A DNA stretch of 64,000 bases from the NCBI GenBank assembly GCA_963575745.1, contig CAUYUJ010022535.1, forward strand, positions 5,001-69,000, in the 5' to 3' direction. Shown here piece after piece: positions 1-11,164 of this stretch (position 1 is the first letter of the stretch; each line of letters begins with the position of its first letter). The translations under genes were made by a program, and so were the position numbers. The notes under the pieces were generated by a model. It ran no database searches, had not been told where the DNA came from, and worked only from the letters and a program-made list of their open reading frames with translations. The stretch comes from Prorocentrum cordatum (taxonomy: Eukaryota > Sar > Dinophyceae > Prorocentrales > Prorocentraceae).

Positions 1-1429
1 CCCCCGCCCTCGCCCAGAACGGGCGCGGCGCCGAAGGACGGGGCGGCATAGGTCTCCAGCCAGGGCCGCGAGCAGCGCCATCCTCGTCAAACTCCGCCTC
101 GCGGCCCCAGGCAGGGCATAAGAGACCTGGTGGGAATCTCTGGTCCGAAGCGCCGACGAGGAGGAGCGCGCGGCAGCGTTCTCCCCGCGGCGCCGGGGAG
201 CGCGACGGCCGCGAAGTCGGCGGCCCTGGCTTCTCGGGGCCTAGCGGGCCGCTCTTGGAAGAGGGCACGCCGGGGGCCGACTCGTCAAACGCCAAGAAGG
301 GGGCATTGCCTGAACACTGCCGAGCGCGCAGCACCGGCAGCACTCAGCCCTCTGTCGCGCGGCCCCCGAAGCCCACGCGGCGCGCAGCTTGGCGGCGCGC
401 ATGACCAAGACAATGCCGAACGGCTTGTTGTCGCGCAACGGCTGCGCGTCGTTCGCCTAGCCCACAGACCGGCGAGCCTGTTAATTCGGTGAAGGATGCG
501 TGCAACTCTGGCTCCATGACCTGCGCTGAACACAGACTCATACGCATCGGCACCTCGGGGATCGGGTCGCCAACGGGCCACTTCTCGATGAACAGCACCA
601 CTTCGGCGCTGCTCTGACTGACGCAGGGAGCCGCGAATCTTCCGCGAGCGCCGAAGATGGCGCGTCGGAGAGGGGCGGGGCGCTCGGCGGAGTCGGCGCG
701 GAGGCCTTGCTGTTGAGTAGCATCCGCACTTAGGACACGGCAGCTGCGCGGCCCCCACGGGGGGGCGGCGGGCGAGCGCGGGGCCGAGAAGTCTCTCATG
801 GCCGAACCTGACCTCGAGAGGCAGATGAGCTCAAGGTGATACGCTGGACGCGCCCTTTCTCCTCGGACTGCTGCAACTAACTGACTCTGCAGCTGACGCA
901 CTTGCCCCCGCGCATCATCGGAGGCGCGCCGGCAAGCCTTGCCTGCGGGGTGCCACGCGCTGGCCATGCGCCATGAGGGGGGGTCGAAGATTGAACGTGG
1001 CTCGGCTCGACCTGCAGACGTCGCGAGCGCCGCGTCATCTGATGACGGCACCTCCCCCGTGGGAGACAGCGAGACAATGGGCACGGCCCGCGAGCGACGA
1101 GGTGGCGGCGGTCCAGGAGGCTCCGCCGGTTTACTTCGAAGCATGCTGGCATGTGCGTGCGCGGCAGCGGATGGCCGCCAGCGCGCGGCCACGTGCGTCC
1201 GGCGCCCGCGCGCGCTCGCCCGCTGGCGCGCGAGCCGCGCGCGGCGGCCCGGCGCTCCCCACCCGGGCGGCGCGCAAGCCCGCTTCGGAGAAGGCGGCAG
1301 CGGCATCGTGAAAGTTTATCCCTAGCTCCCACGACTACTGGTGGTTCCAGGGAAGGTGGAGCACAGGGCAGTCTACATACACACCCTGATGACTGTTAGT
1401 CGCCGGAGGTCGGCTGGCGCTCTGGCGGC
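1..1429. other. GC-rich stretch without a recognisable gene
   Basis: This stretch is very GC-rich. Open frames overlap on both strands, which is expected from composition alone, and none of the translations shows a family motif I recognise. A minus-strand frame around 430-620 is protein-like, but I cannot place it. It lies just downstream of the decayed copia element on the minus strand, so it could hold that element's 3' end and LTR. I could not identify LTR borders. Confidence 0.4.
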
Positions 1430-2310
1430 ACGGTCAGTTTGCCAGCCGGCGCGAGGGCGACGGCGCGCGACGCGCGCGACCGCTGGCGAGAGCCACTGGC
1501 CGCGTCGTGGAGCGCAGATCGATCGATGCTGCCTCTGGTCAACCCGCCCGCGATCACATCTCGAGTGTCTTCCCAGCTCAGGGCCCAGAGTTGGCCCGAG
1601 TTCGGGAGGTCGCAGAGACAAAGCGCACCCGGCAATGGCGGGCGTCCGGCCGGGGGCTCGGGCCTCGCAGCCGCGACGGCGGCGACCGCCCCCACTGAGA
1701 CCAGGCAGAACTCAATTTGCAACGCGACGGCGACGGGCTTCTCCAGGGCCTCGAAATCCCTCGGGTACCTCGCGGAGCACGGCGGCCAGAGCGAGGCGGT
1801 GAGCTGTCGAGCTGATCGCGGCCACCAGCCCACTTGCGACGGTGCGTCGGGCTACGGTTTTGAACAATCCACGCTGCCAATCTAATAGGTGGCACAGTTG
1901 TCTGACAACGACGTCTATTGAGCGCCTGCGTTTCTAGCGCCCGCGCGCAGGAAAGTGACTCCTCGCGGGCCCGCCCCGCGCCGGCGCCTTCCCACTGATC
2001 CGTTCTGAATGCTGCGTCGCTGTGCGTCTCAAATTTAATTGTGCTGCGCACAAATAGATCGGTGATTCGCAGTGGCTTGGCCTGCGCCCATCTCGCGAGC
2101 GCGTCGACCCCCCGCGCGCGGGCGCACGTTGGCGCCGCGGCAAGGCACTGAAGTGCGACCACATGAACGCGCAGGTCGATTCGCGCGATAGGTGCACAGG
2201 CTAGCGCCACGAGCAGGCCGAGGTAAAACTTGGCCAGGCTCTCCGAGGCGAGCTGGGAGTTAGATTTGCCAGCGAGCTCGGCGATTCCTCTAGGTTTGAA
2301 GGCCTGCACG
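1430..2310 (-). pseudogene. RNase H region of the same element
   Basis: Near 2160-2060 the minus strand encodes VVALQCLAAAPTCARARGVD followed by ALARWAQAKPLRI, the connection block between RT and RNase H in copia elements. Near 1560-1520 it encodes WEDTRDVIAGGLTRGSID, the C-terminal RNase H block (the usual form is DTRD-x-x-x-DGLTKG). The intervening stretch contains VAVALQIEFCLVSVGAV. Frame changes separate the blocks. This marks the 3' end of pol. Confidence 0.65.
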
Positions 2311-2399
2311 CACTCGCTTTGGCCCGACCCACACCCGCCGACGCGCGCGGGAGAGCGACGCGCACCACGCCGCGCAAATGATCCTTCACTGATATCCAG

Positions 2400-3090
2400 C
2401 TCACCTTAGACCAGAGGCATCCTCCATTCACTGGCGTAGCTGGGCCTTTTTCCCTCAGTGGTCCTACTACCTTGATGTCGCCGACCTGCTCGGTGGCCAG
2501 CGAAACGAGCTCGCCCTCCTTGCGCTTGGCGATAAACACATCGTCGTACAATATGGGAATGGTTTGCACATTTGATCGGTGACCTGACCGGCAACTCGGG
2601 ACATCCTTGCAACCAGTGACGAGTCTCTCCTCGCGGATAACTTCGAGCGCTGGCTCGGACTCCTCGCACCCCCGCACTTCGCGCAGGACTGCGACGGCGT
2701 CGGGGGGGGCTCGACATTGCCATCGCGCTCATCCTTGGCCGTGGTCTCCGCAAGTTCCTCATAGCTGACGCCTTTCAGGAAGTCTCGACGCCCTACGCAT
2801 CGATCGCCCATCCTCGACAGGTAGCCGCGGACCATCACTTGCTGCGAGAGTCGCGATGAGGCGCCGGCGCAAGTGGCGACGCAATCGGCGACGGCGTCCT
2901 TGGAGCCTCGACGGGTCAGCCTCATGCGGATAATCCGTACCTCCCCAGAGGGGTCTGCTTTGCTTCGTGTCCACATCCAAGTGCCCACCCACCTGTAGTC
3001 CAGGACATCGCGCGCCCCCCGGCGCGGGGGCCGTGGGATCGAGCACAGCGGCAGCGACCGCTGCGATGGCCTCCGCGGTAGCGAAAGGTG
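2400..3090 (-). pseudogene. Reverse transcriptase region of the same element
   Basis: The minus-strand frames give VRIIRMRLTRRGSKD, then SSRLSQQ, FLKGVSYEELAETT near 2780-2740, and TGCKDVPSC. These correspond in order to the finger and palm blocks of an RVT_2-type (copia) reverse transcriptase. The position of the catalytic Asp pair reads VGDIKV (about 2485-2470), where the usual sequence is V-D-D, so one catalytic Asp is replaced by Gly (GGC codon). The similarity moves between frames near 2700, so the copy is dead on two counts. Confidence 0.65.
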
Positions 3091-3839
3091 CTGCACTCAT
3101 GGTGCAGCAGCGGTGGTGATGGCAGACTTCCGTAAAGAAGACTTGTGGAAGAGGATATGATGGAGCTGGTTGAGACGAACTCAGCCTCTATCTAAAATCT
3201 CCTCAAATGTGACCGACTCTGAGAGCAACACATCCATCATGACTGCCTGTTGCTCGCGTGACAGGGAGGTGCACCACGCGGTGTCGGTCGGGGGTCGGGT
3301 CGCTCAAGAAGTCTGCGTGGGACCCCACTTCAATGGTGGTCTGCCTCCCGTCGTCAGGCGTGGACTCGTCGGGGCGCGCGCTGGCTTCCGAAGGATCGGC
3401 GCTACCCCCCCTGGCGCCTGCCACTTGGAGCTCATCCTCCACGACATGTTCGAAGCAGCGTCCAGCTACCTCCCTGAAAATGAGGAAGAGATAGCAGATC
3501 TTGCAGTCGTCGGGGCCGAGGAGCTCGACGAGGCCTAGTTTGCAAGCCTCGAAGCCCCACCGGGTCTCCTCTTCGACACGACCCGGTCGCCGCCATGCCA
3601 GGAGTGGTCCGTCTTGACTTTCTTCAGTCACGACGCACTCGACACCGCGACCGACTTGGATGGACACGACACTGCTAAGGTTGAAGACTTTTCTGGCTAA
3701 GTTTTCGAGGCTCAAGGCCACAGTGTACTTGGTGGTGGTGATGGTGGTGACCGTGCTGGTGTTCGCCCAAAGACTTGGAGAGCCTCCGCCAATAGGCTCA
3801 TCATATACTGGTCTACTTTGTCCATGCCTGATCGTGGGC

Positions 3840-4883
3840 CGTAGTAGAATGACTCGTAACTCCAAATACCAGCCCACAAAAGTACATGGATCGGCGTACA
3901 TGTCCGAGACTGCACTTCTGTTCGGCGCCTCGGTGATTGATGGTCACGGTGCATTATTGGGCACTCATTTTGACGACTGCGGCTGGACCATTCCACCCGC
4001 TCATTTATTTGGTGGATGGGGCTCGGTAAAGTCGACCAGCTCGCCTAGTTTGTAATCCATGGTCTGTCCTGAGACTGTGGTATTGGTCTTTGAGGCCCCG
4101 CTGATACGTGAGACGGCCGAGCCCTCAACGATCCGTTGCAGGGCGAACTCTTGTAGCCGGTGCAAATTGCGAGCTACACCGGCTACGTCATCTGGGAGTG
4201 CCAGCATGTCTGGCAACATCTGCAATTGTCGTCCAAGCCCGGCGTTGCATGGTGTGGCGCCCTCGTGGGATAAGACACATTTGCCTGCGAACACGGCCTC
4301 GGACACTAGGTCGGGCATGCTGACTCCTTGTCCTTCACGCCGACCTTGGCGAGTCGCAAGATCGCAGCGCGTCGTTCGATCAGTCGGGAGTGCCGATCAG
4401 GGGCTCGCTCTCAGACCACTATGCCGCGCCGATGCAAGAATGGCATAGCTTCAGCACCCGATCTGCCACGTCCGCCATCTACTACGAAGGTTTTGATGGT
4501 CCGGAGATCGAGATCCAACACGCGAGAATGGCAGAGCACAGGCGCTCAGAGGATCGATGTCCAGCATCACAAGATTCCCCCTCGAGCAGCCGTGCTGCAT
4601 GCCATCGGTCGCTTCTGTCGATCATATGCCAAATCGGATATTGGCGATAGAAGCAGATGTTCCCTTCTAGCTCCTGACTGGGAGCCATGACAAACTCGAC
4701 CGAGGATTTGATGTGTGACGCGTCTCTGGCCCATGCCGAGTTCCAGCGGTGGCCCCCGCCGAACCTTGGAGGGCTCCCTCCTGCCCCGGTTCTGCCACCG
4801 TCGTGACGCCGTCTCGTCTGTCGTGGTCGTTTCCTTCCTGGGACTTCGCCCCCACGCGCGGGCCTCGCCGCGACTTGAGTCAC
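3840..4883 (-). pseudogene. Integrase region of the 1.4-4.9 kb copia-like element
   Basis: The minus-strand translation shows an integrase core with HMIDRSDRWHAA near 4640-4580, followed by IKTFVVDGGRGRSGAEA near 4495. This matches the catalytic-core pattern of retroelement integrases, in which a first acidic residue precedes RWHAA and a second lies in VDG. Further on come LVSEAVFAGKCVLS and YKLGELVDF. After a frame change comes SGWNGPAAVV near 3995-3965, typical of the basic integrase C-terminus in dinoflagellate retroelements as I remember them. At least two frameshifts and several stops interrupt it, so it cannot be functional. Confidence 0.7.
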
Positions 4884-5569
4884 CAGTCTTTAGTCTTGAG
4901 TCTTGAGTCCATCCTCCTCCTCATCCTCCTCCCTCCGATCCCTCAGCCACCGAAGACGGCGAACCTCCACAACTTCAAACATCGTACCTTGAAGCGCCGA
5001 CTGCCACCATCTACTTTTTCCTCCCTGGGGCCTCGAAGGGGATTGATTCCCCTGCCGGCTGACTCTGCCTGACAGCGTCAGTTCATCCATGCACTATGGC
5101 GCAGGGGTCACTCCGAAATTTCTAGAATGTTCTCAGCGTGCTGGAGGGTAGTGCCCGTGCCACTTCGGTGACGTCACCTCTGACGCCGTGTTGACACTCA
5201 TGCGATCGCTCCCGCCCGCCACCCCTGAACCAAACTCGTCAAGACGGGTCTGAAGGAAATAATGAAGGAAAGGAAGGATCATCGAAATGCCCTCCCCTAC
5301 GCCAATTCTTTTTCGACTGAATCTTCTTATTCGTCTGTGCTGATATCCGCCGTGCTTTCTCGACGGCTGCCCCTCTCTGTGAAGCTTGAACCCTCTAGAG
5401 CGCTCTTTCACACGGGGGCTAAGTGGGATTGAGTGTGTCGGGTGGACTCACCATCCCAGCCCCTTCCCCCTTTCATCCCCACAGCCTTAGGACTCAAACC
5501 GACTCCTGCCAGGACTATCCACCCATCCCTGGTCCCAGCAGGTATAATACTCACCGCAGGCATAAGGCA
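4884..5569. other. No gene seen
   Basis: Unique, mixed-composition sequence with pyrimidine-rich patches around 4900-4940. I see no protein similarity, RNA gene or repeat here. It separates the copia pseudogene from the AT-rich island. Confidence 0.4.
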
Positions 5570-5975
5570 AAACCACATATCCATCTATAAAAATACAAAC
5601 AGCCGGGCCAATACACATATACCGATATACCTACATGCATATATATGTGTGTATATAAAGATGTGTGTTTGCATATCAACATGTATACATACACATATAT
5701 ATATGTGTGTATGCATAGTTTTGCATTTTTACATAGATACATACATATATATATGCAACTCTACACAAAACAAATATACATGTCTACTCATGTACATACA
5801 ACATACAACATGGACACGTAATTATATAACATATACGTATACATCTATATATATATATGTATGAACACTTACGCATGTGTATACATGTATATACATACAT
5901 AAATATGTGTATATAAACATGCATAGATGCATGTACGTGTGTATGCATATGCATACACACATACGCTTCATAGAA
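5570..5975. repeat. AT-rich island of alternating purine-pyrimidine (TA/TG/AC)
   Basis: About 400 bases dominated by short runs such as ACATATATATATGTGTGTATG. It is sharply AT-rich against GC-rich flanks. Alternating purine-pyrimidine runs are prone to Z-DNA or cruciform formation and are easily unwound. There is no coding capacity beyond chance Tyr/Ile/His-rich frames. A degenerate (ACAT)n/(ATGT)n microsatellite is the simplest explanation. A matrix-attachment or origin-like role is possible but unsupported. Confidence 0.7.
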
Positions 5976-6189
5976 AAGAAAACTGCCAGAAAACGTCTAC
6001 GATCTCTGCCTTCTCCCCACCGCTTGCCCACTCCCCGCACCCCTGAGCCCTGGCGGTGCGGGGCGGGGTGTCCGAACTGACGGGAGGTCTGCACAAAGGC
6101 TGCCGCATGAACGTGGCCGAAACTCCCTGGTCGGAATCGGGCCCCACACGGCGACTGCTCAGCTTGCGCGGACGGCGTCCAGACCTCAC

Positions 6190-6720
6190 TGTGATTACTT
6201 TCTCGGTGCCACGGGAACCTCCAGAGCTGCCCCGTCTGGACAATTACTCAATATGAATACTACTCTCCCTCTTCCCCTGATGACGGTTTGAAAGTGTCCG
6301 ACCCCCCACGCGTACTGTCTTTTTACACACAGGTTTCCCCGGAGTTGGGTTTTCGCCTGCATTTTTTCCCAAAATGCTGCTCTCGCTGAGGCGCCGGCCT
6401 CATTTTCGGGCCCCGCTCGTTCCGAATCGTGCTCCCGCTGCAGCGCTGGCCTCATTTCCGTGCTTCCGCTCGTTCCGAATCGTGCTCCCGCTGCAGCGCT
6501 GGCCTCATTTCCGCGCTTCCGCTCGTTCGACTCGTGCTCCCGCTGCAGTGCTGGCGTCATTTCCCGTGCCATGCCACGGCATGCAATGCAATGCTAGGTT
6601 GATACTACGCTTCGCGGTGCTCTTCTACGCCATGCCATGCCGTGCTCTACAATGCATCGCGTACCCTTTCGGGATCATTGCCCTGCTCGACATCCGACTG
6701 TGCGAGTAGAGAGGGGATCT
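6190..6720 (+). repeat. Dispersed repeat family B, forward copy 1
   Basis: This segment contains, in order, a block ending ACAATTACTCAATATGAATAC, a conserved block around CACACAGGTTTCCCCGGAG (about 6330-6350), and about three copies of a 56-bp minisatellite with core CTCCCGCTGCAGCGCTGG (about 6412-6570). The same order is found in reverse complement at 30.5-30.9 kb, which defines a dispersed family. No protein is encoded. The element type (SINE, MITE or introner remnant) cannot be decided because no boundaries or target duplications are evident. Confidence 0.65.
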
Positions 6721-6734
6721 GCGCCATGGTAAGG

Positions 6735-7060
6735 GATGGGAGGGAGGGGTAGGATGTCATATATGACGCGAGCACACCTAGCTTGTCTCTTCCCCCTCCC
6801 TCCCCTTCACGCCTGCCGCCCCGTCCATCTTCCTCCCCTCCTCCACAATTACTCATATCAATACTACTGGTACTACTCTCCTCTCACCCCCGACTACGTC
6901 CTAAAAGTGTCCCGCCCTTTCCCCGCACTGTTTTACACATGAGTTCGAAAGTCTGGGTTTCATATCGTTTTTCAATCGGAACACTGTCAGGGCTTCAAAA
7001 TGGTGCTCCCACAGCAGCGCGGGCCTCATTTTAGGATCGACCGCTTGCTCCTGTCATTGA
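6735..7060 (+). repeat. Dispersed repeat family B, forward copy 2
   Basis: It begins with GGGATGGGAGGGAGGGGTAG (6735 onward) and the AGGATGTCA...ACCTAGCTTGTCTC block, then ACAATTACTCATATCAATAC (6844 onward) and a block resembling the ACACAGG...GGGTTT segment of copy 1. A shorter relative of the first block recurs at 7505-7560. Copies 1 and 2 are in tandem, and together they mirror the inverted pair at 29.9-30.9 kb. Confidence 0.6.
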
Positions 7061-7129
7061 AACGGCGCTCTGGCCCCGACGCGGGCTGCCTTCCTGGATC
7101 CAAATCCATCCTCATAGTTGCCTCCCCGC

Positions 7130-7715
7130 TCCTTCCCCTTCGTCCGCTTTCCCCTGCTCCTCCTGCTCCTCCCGCTCCTCCCACTCCAGCTCCTGCTGCT
7201 GCCGCTCCTCGTCCTCCTCCTCCTCCCCTTCCTCCTCCTCCTCATCATCATCATCATCATCCTCGTCCTCATCCTCCTTCCACCTCCTCCTCCTCCTCCT
7301 CCTCCTCCTCCTCCTCCTCCTCCTCCTCCTCCTCCTCCTGCTCCTACTCTTCCTGTTCCTCGTCCTCCTCCGTTTCCTCTTGCTCATGCTGCTACTCATC
7401 TGGCACCTCCTCCCCCTCCTCCATTGTAAGCATCTCCCTATTTCTAAATGTGCATGATACGCTGCATGACACCCGTCACAGGATAGAGACAAATCAGCGG
7501 TAGAGTGGGAGGGATAGGATGTCATGGCGCAAGCGCAACTAGCTTATCTCCTCCGCTCCCTTCCCCTCCTCCTCATCATCCTCCTCTTCCTCCTCGTCCG
7601 CCTCCTGTCCTCCTCCTCCTGCTCCTCATCCTCCTCCTCCTACTCCTCCTCTTATGCTCCTCCTCTTCCTCCTCCTTCTCCTCATCCTCTTCCTCCTCCT
7701 CCCTGGCCAGGGGGG
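7130..7715 (+). repeat. (TCC)n microsatellite tracts, two blocks
   Basis: Imperfect TCC/TCA repeats run from about 7130 to 7425, with a nearly pure (TCC)n core at 7282-7339. A second block runs from about 7555 to 7715. Between them is a fragment of family B (7505-7560). The homopyrimidine strand is plus. Such mirror-symmetric pyrimidine tracts can form triplex (H-DNA). The long Pro/Ser/Leu-rich open frames are by-products of the trinucleotide repeat and not genes. Confidence 0.9.
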
Positions 7716-7934
7716 GCGAGACGATTGGGTTGACGGAGTAGTCGTTTCAACGTGACTGGCTCCAGCAAGCCCCCCGCGGCGTCCGTTTAGATCGTGCCCG
7801 CAGCTCCTAGAAATCCCACCAGACTTCTGGGCGTAGGTGCTTTAGCGGGTTCGTTGTCCCAACCTCCTTCATCCCCTTCGGGGAGGGGCAACCCTCCCCC
7901 CACTCCCTGCCCAAAGGTCGGGACCAGGGTGACG

Positions 7935-8960
7935 CGACGAGTTGCCCAAGATGGCCCAAGATGGCTCCAACAGGGCCTCAGATAGCCCAAGATGGCCGCA
8001 AAGATGGCACAACAAAGCAAAAGATAGTTCAAGATGGTCAGCACAAAAATGGCTCCAAATGGCCACGAAGCCTCTCAAGGACGCCTCTGAGAAGCCAAAC
8101 AAATGCAAAAGTGCTTCAAGCGTGTCAGTGATGTTGTGCCTGGTCGCCTGTTCGATGTCGATGGGCTTCCGAGGCCTCAGGTGTTTTCAAAATCGCGTCA
8201 GACGGCTCCAAGGCGGCCCATAAAGGGTCCAGGTGGATTTCCGCCCATAAAGGCTCCAGGATGGCAACAAGATCGCCCTAGAACGCCAACGAACCCCAAA
8301 TTGGCTCACGATGGCTTTCAAGATGCCTCCAAGACGGCCCCAAGACGGCTCCAAGTGGCCTCGGAGCCTCCCAAGAGAACTCCCGACATGCAACAATCGT
8401 TCAAAAAGCCATGGTCTTGCAATGAGCTTGACCGTCTCACCTGGCTTCCGAGGACTCAAGATGGCTCACAAATCGCCCAAGGCAGCTCCAAGGAGAACCC
8501 ATAAAGGCTCCAAGACTGCCCAAAGAGCGCTCAAGAGCACACCAACAGCGCCGCAAGGTCTGAGAGACCAGTTGTCGGGCTCCGACATGGGGACTGCAAC
8601 TGGTACCACCCATTCGCACAAATCCGAAATCCTTGGAAAGCATCTGGTCTTTGAAAGATCCTGGCTCGTAGATGGCCGAAGGCACCTCAAGATGGTGCCA
8701 ACATCGCCCAAGAGAGCCCAAAGAGGGTGCCATAAGGTCACCACGACGGCCCATAATAGCGCCCACGAGCGCCCAACGAGCGTCCGAAGAGGGCCACGAC
8801 GGGGTGGGGCTAATGTAGGACCTTCCCATGTTTGGCTCGCTGTCTCCTGGATGGCCCCAAGATTGCCCCGCAGGCCTCCAAGAGAGGCCCAAGAGAGCCC
8901 CAAGAGGGCCCCAAGAGAGGCCAAAAGGCCTCCAGACTGGCCCGAGAATGCTCCAACATC
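7935..8960 (+). repeat. Degenerate AAGATGGCCC-type array, locus 1
   Basis: Variants of the words CCAAGATGGC and CCAAGAGAGGCCC recur roughly every 10-25 bases for a kilobase, always in the same orientation. No single monomer is clearly conserved, so it looks like an old, strongly mutated minisatellite. A second array of the same kind lies at 23115-23690. The long frames on either strand (Trp/Leu-rich on minus) result from this repeat. Confidence 0.7.
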
Positions 8961-9009
8961 AAAGATCCTCGAAGACTTTGATTGTTTGACTCATGGATCT
9001 GATCAGGCT

Positions 9010-9525
9010 GATCTCTAAGACTTCGGTTTGACGGTTGTCCCACTCTTTGTTCTACTGATTGCTCCTTGAATTTCCTGATCACCACGATCCGCTGGGGCAT
9101 CGTTTCTGGATGGGCTGGCGGGTACACGCGAAGCTTCCAGAATATGGCTTGGTCGCAATGTCGTGTATTTGTCTCCGACGGCTTCATACCCTCTGAGTCT
9201 TTCGATGGCAAGGGACGTTGGGGGACAATGTTGCATCCACTTTGCGACCGTTTCGCTTGCCAAGATCCTGCGCATGGAGCTTTCACGAGTATGGTTCGTG
9301 ACCCCTCTTCGCCGCAGGTTGGTGCCAACTTGTTGTTTCCGACGGTTCCATACCAGCCCATGCATTTACTGCTTGGACTTGTTTCTGTGGCATGGGACGC
9401 TGGGGGCTGAAACTGCTATCACTTTGCGTGGTGGGGGTTGGGGTAAGAAGCTTTCCAAAACACCCCGGAGCATTGCGTATCTGCGGCAAGATGGGGCAGA
9501 TACACTCCAGGACTAGCTCCACCTC
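9010..9525 (+). repeat. Diverged tandem duplication, unit about 175 bp
   Basis: The blocks TTGTCTCCGACGGCTTCATA (from 9169) and TTGTTTCCGACGGTTCCATA (from 9331) are each followed by a similar GGGACG...TGGGGG...ATCACTTTGCG-like segment. This shows two diverged copies, and a third partial AAGCTTTCC block follows. No gene is evident. Confidence 0.5.
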
Positions 9526-9529
9526 TCCT

Positions 9530-9990
9530 CCCCCCTCTCTTCCACCCTCCTCCCCCCTCCTCCTCCCTCCTCCTCCTCCTTCTCCTCCTCCTCCTGCTCC
9601 TCCTCCCCCATTGCTTTTCCTCATGAGTAACTCCTCCCTGTCGCACCCCCTGGTCAGTCGAAGGGCGGGCCGGGCGTTTCGCCTGAGACTTCCTTACCGT
9701 TTATGGCCCTGAAACTCAAACGGACAGCTTCACAGATGGATGGTGGGTCGCGTCCACAGAGTGGCTCCGGCCTTAGCGCCGCGCACATTATTGCCCAAAA
9801 AAATGCAAGAGCGTCACAGGGTGTGGGCGGCTCGTATTCAAAATGCGGCTCTCGCCTCAGCGCCGCGCACATTCGTTCTAAAAATGTGCAAGAGCTTCAC
9901 GGATTAAAAGCGGGCCATTTTCAAAATGTGGCTCTCGACTTAGCACCGCGCACATGTGTTTCGAACATCTGCAAAAGTTTACCCGGTTGA
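9530..9990 (+). repeat. Composite repeat module C, copy 1: (TCC)n, conserved spacer, 82-bp repeats
   Basis: A (TCC)n tract (9530-9612) is followed by a conserved spacer with TAACTCCTCCCTGTCGCACC and GGGCGGGCCGGGCGTTTCGC. Three monomers of about 82 bp follow, each containing TCAAAATG(T/C)GGCTCTCGCC and AGCGCCGCGCACATT. The same architecture recurs at 11880-12530 and 13388-13850, so the unit that was duplicated includes the microsatellite. There is no coding signal. Confidence 0.8.
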
Positions 9991-10039
9991 AAAGGTTCAC
10001 GTACCAAAAATCGTGCTTGGACACGGTGTCATAATGTGT

Positions 10040-10315
10040 TAGGGCGCAACGGTTTCGTTGACTCACGGCGTGAAGTCCAAGGAATGGCGTTCTGGCACCA
10101 TTCAGGGTCGTCATGACGAAACAATCAGGTTGACTCGTAGCGTTGAAGTCCTGAGAATGGTGTTTGGGTACACGTCTGAATTTTCATACGGTTGTTCCAA
10201 GCGAGGCACTTCCATCAGTGGGAATGAACCGTTGTGGGGGCCTATGGAGAGGGAGCTTAGAGGGAGGGTGTACTCTAATATCGATGATGAGTCTCGGGTT
10301 TACACTGGTCCCCCT
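10040..10315 (+). repeat. Dispersed repeat family D, copy 1
   Basis: About 275 bp with blocks GGAATGGCGTTCTGGCACCA, GGAATGAACCGTTGTGGGGG, AGAGGGAGCTTAGAGGGAGG and GTTTACACTGGTCC, ending directly in a (TCC)n tract. The same blocks in the same order occur at 15090-15370, again ending in (TCC)n, and a weaker end-fragment lies at 13060-13150. It is another example of a microsatellite fixed to one side of a longer repeat. Confidence 0.7.
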
Positions 10316-10610
10316 CCTCCTCATCTTCCTCCTCCTCCTCGCTCTGTCTCTCTCTCTCTCTCCTCTTTCTCCTCCTTCCTTTGACAACCACCATTGGCCT
10401 CACAAGGAGGAGGGGGGGAGGAGGAGGAGGAGAAGGAGGACGATGAGAACAACGAGGACGAGGACAAGGACGACCGCCACAGACTCCACCTCCTCCTCAT
10501 CATCATCCTCCCTGTGAGGCCAATCGTGGTCCCCACGCGAGGAGGAAGAGGAAAAGGAGGAGGAGGAGGCCGCCTGAGGCCCCACCTGCGAGGACCACCA
10601 TAGGGCCTCA
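10316..10610. repeat. Facing (TCC)n and (GGA)n tracts
   Basis: A pyrimidine tract (10316-10380) and a polypurine tract (10402-10470) lie about 20 bp apart in opposite sense. They could fold into an imperfect hairpin. More purine-rich sequence runs to 10580. No gene. Confidence 0.75.
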
Positions 10611-11164
10611 CAGCCCTGGCAGCTTCCATCACTGGGGCTGCTGGAGCCCCGCTCCCACCAGTCCAGTACTGTGGACGCCATGACAATGGAAACTCGAACA
10701 GCCCTATCATGTAATCGAACATGGTTTTAATTCAAATATTCTGAAAATGCGTAACCCATGCGTACAACATGCTTCTACATGCTTGACATGTTTGAAACAT
10801 GTCTTAGGCATCTGCAAAATACTTGGCAACATGCCTCCTCTCCCTCCACAAATCCAACATGCCGTCATTGGCAACATGCTTCCGAAGGGGCCGAGGTCCT
10901 CCCTACGGTCCCTCGGCCAACGAAGGCGACGGTAGCGGACAGGCCAACGTACCTGCACAGCCTGAAACCTCGTACCTCGAGGCGCTCACTGCCTCTGCCC
11001 AGTGTTACCTCGTTCCGTTCCTCCTAGTACCTGGAGGCGGCAACTGCCACCGCCCAGTGCGTCCCCCCTCCCTCGCCCTGCACGGCTCCGACAGCCCCCT
11101 TGCAATGGCCAGGCCTTCAAGTCCCCCAGGTCGGTGCGCCTCAGGGTCTCCGGCGCGCAGTTCA
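10611..11164. other. No gene seen
   Basis: Mixed-sequence DNA with several CAACATGC/ACATGTTT-type words at 10760-10880. No protein family, RNA gene or long repeat is recognisable. Confidence 0.4.

Larger units (their letters stand above)
1430..4883 (-). mobile_element. Decayed Ty1/copia-order LTR retroelement, pol fragment
   Basis: Read on the minus strand, three pol domains follow each other: integrase (about 4883-3840), reverse transcriptase (about 3090-2400) and RNase H (about 2300-1430). The order IN-RT-RH is that of Ty1/copia rather than Ty3/gypsy. No frame is open throughout; the similarity hops between all three minus frames with internal stops, so this is a pseudogene. No gag or protease was found upstream, and no LTRs or target-site duplication could be recognised, so the ends given are only the limits of readable protein similarity. 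The element is old or poorly conserved but its modular layout is still clear. Confidence 0.75.

Noticed and set aside
1-1400. Minus-strand frame considered as a further copia domain
   Set aside because: No recognisable motif block in order; similarity could not be argued from sequence alone.
3700-3725. GAGGCTCAAGGCC considered as a spliced-leader relic
   Set aside because: Only the last seven or eight bases match and the upstream part does not.
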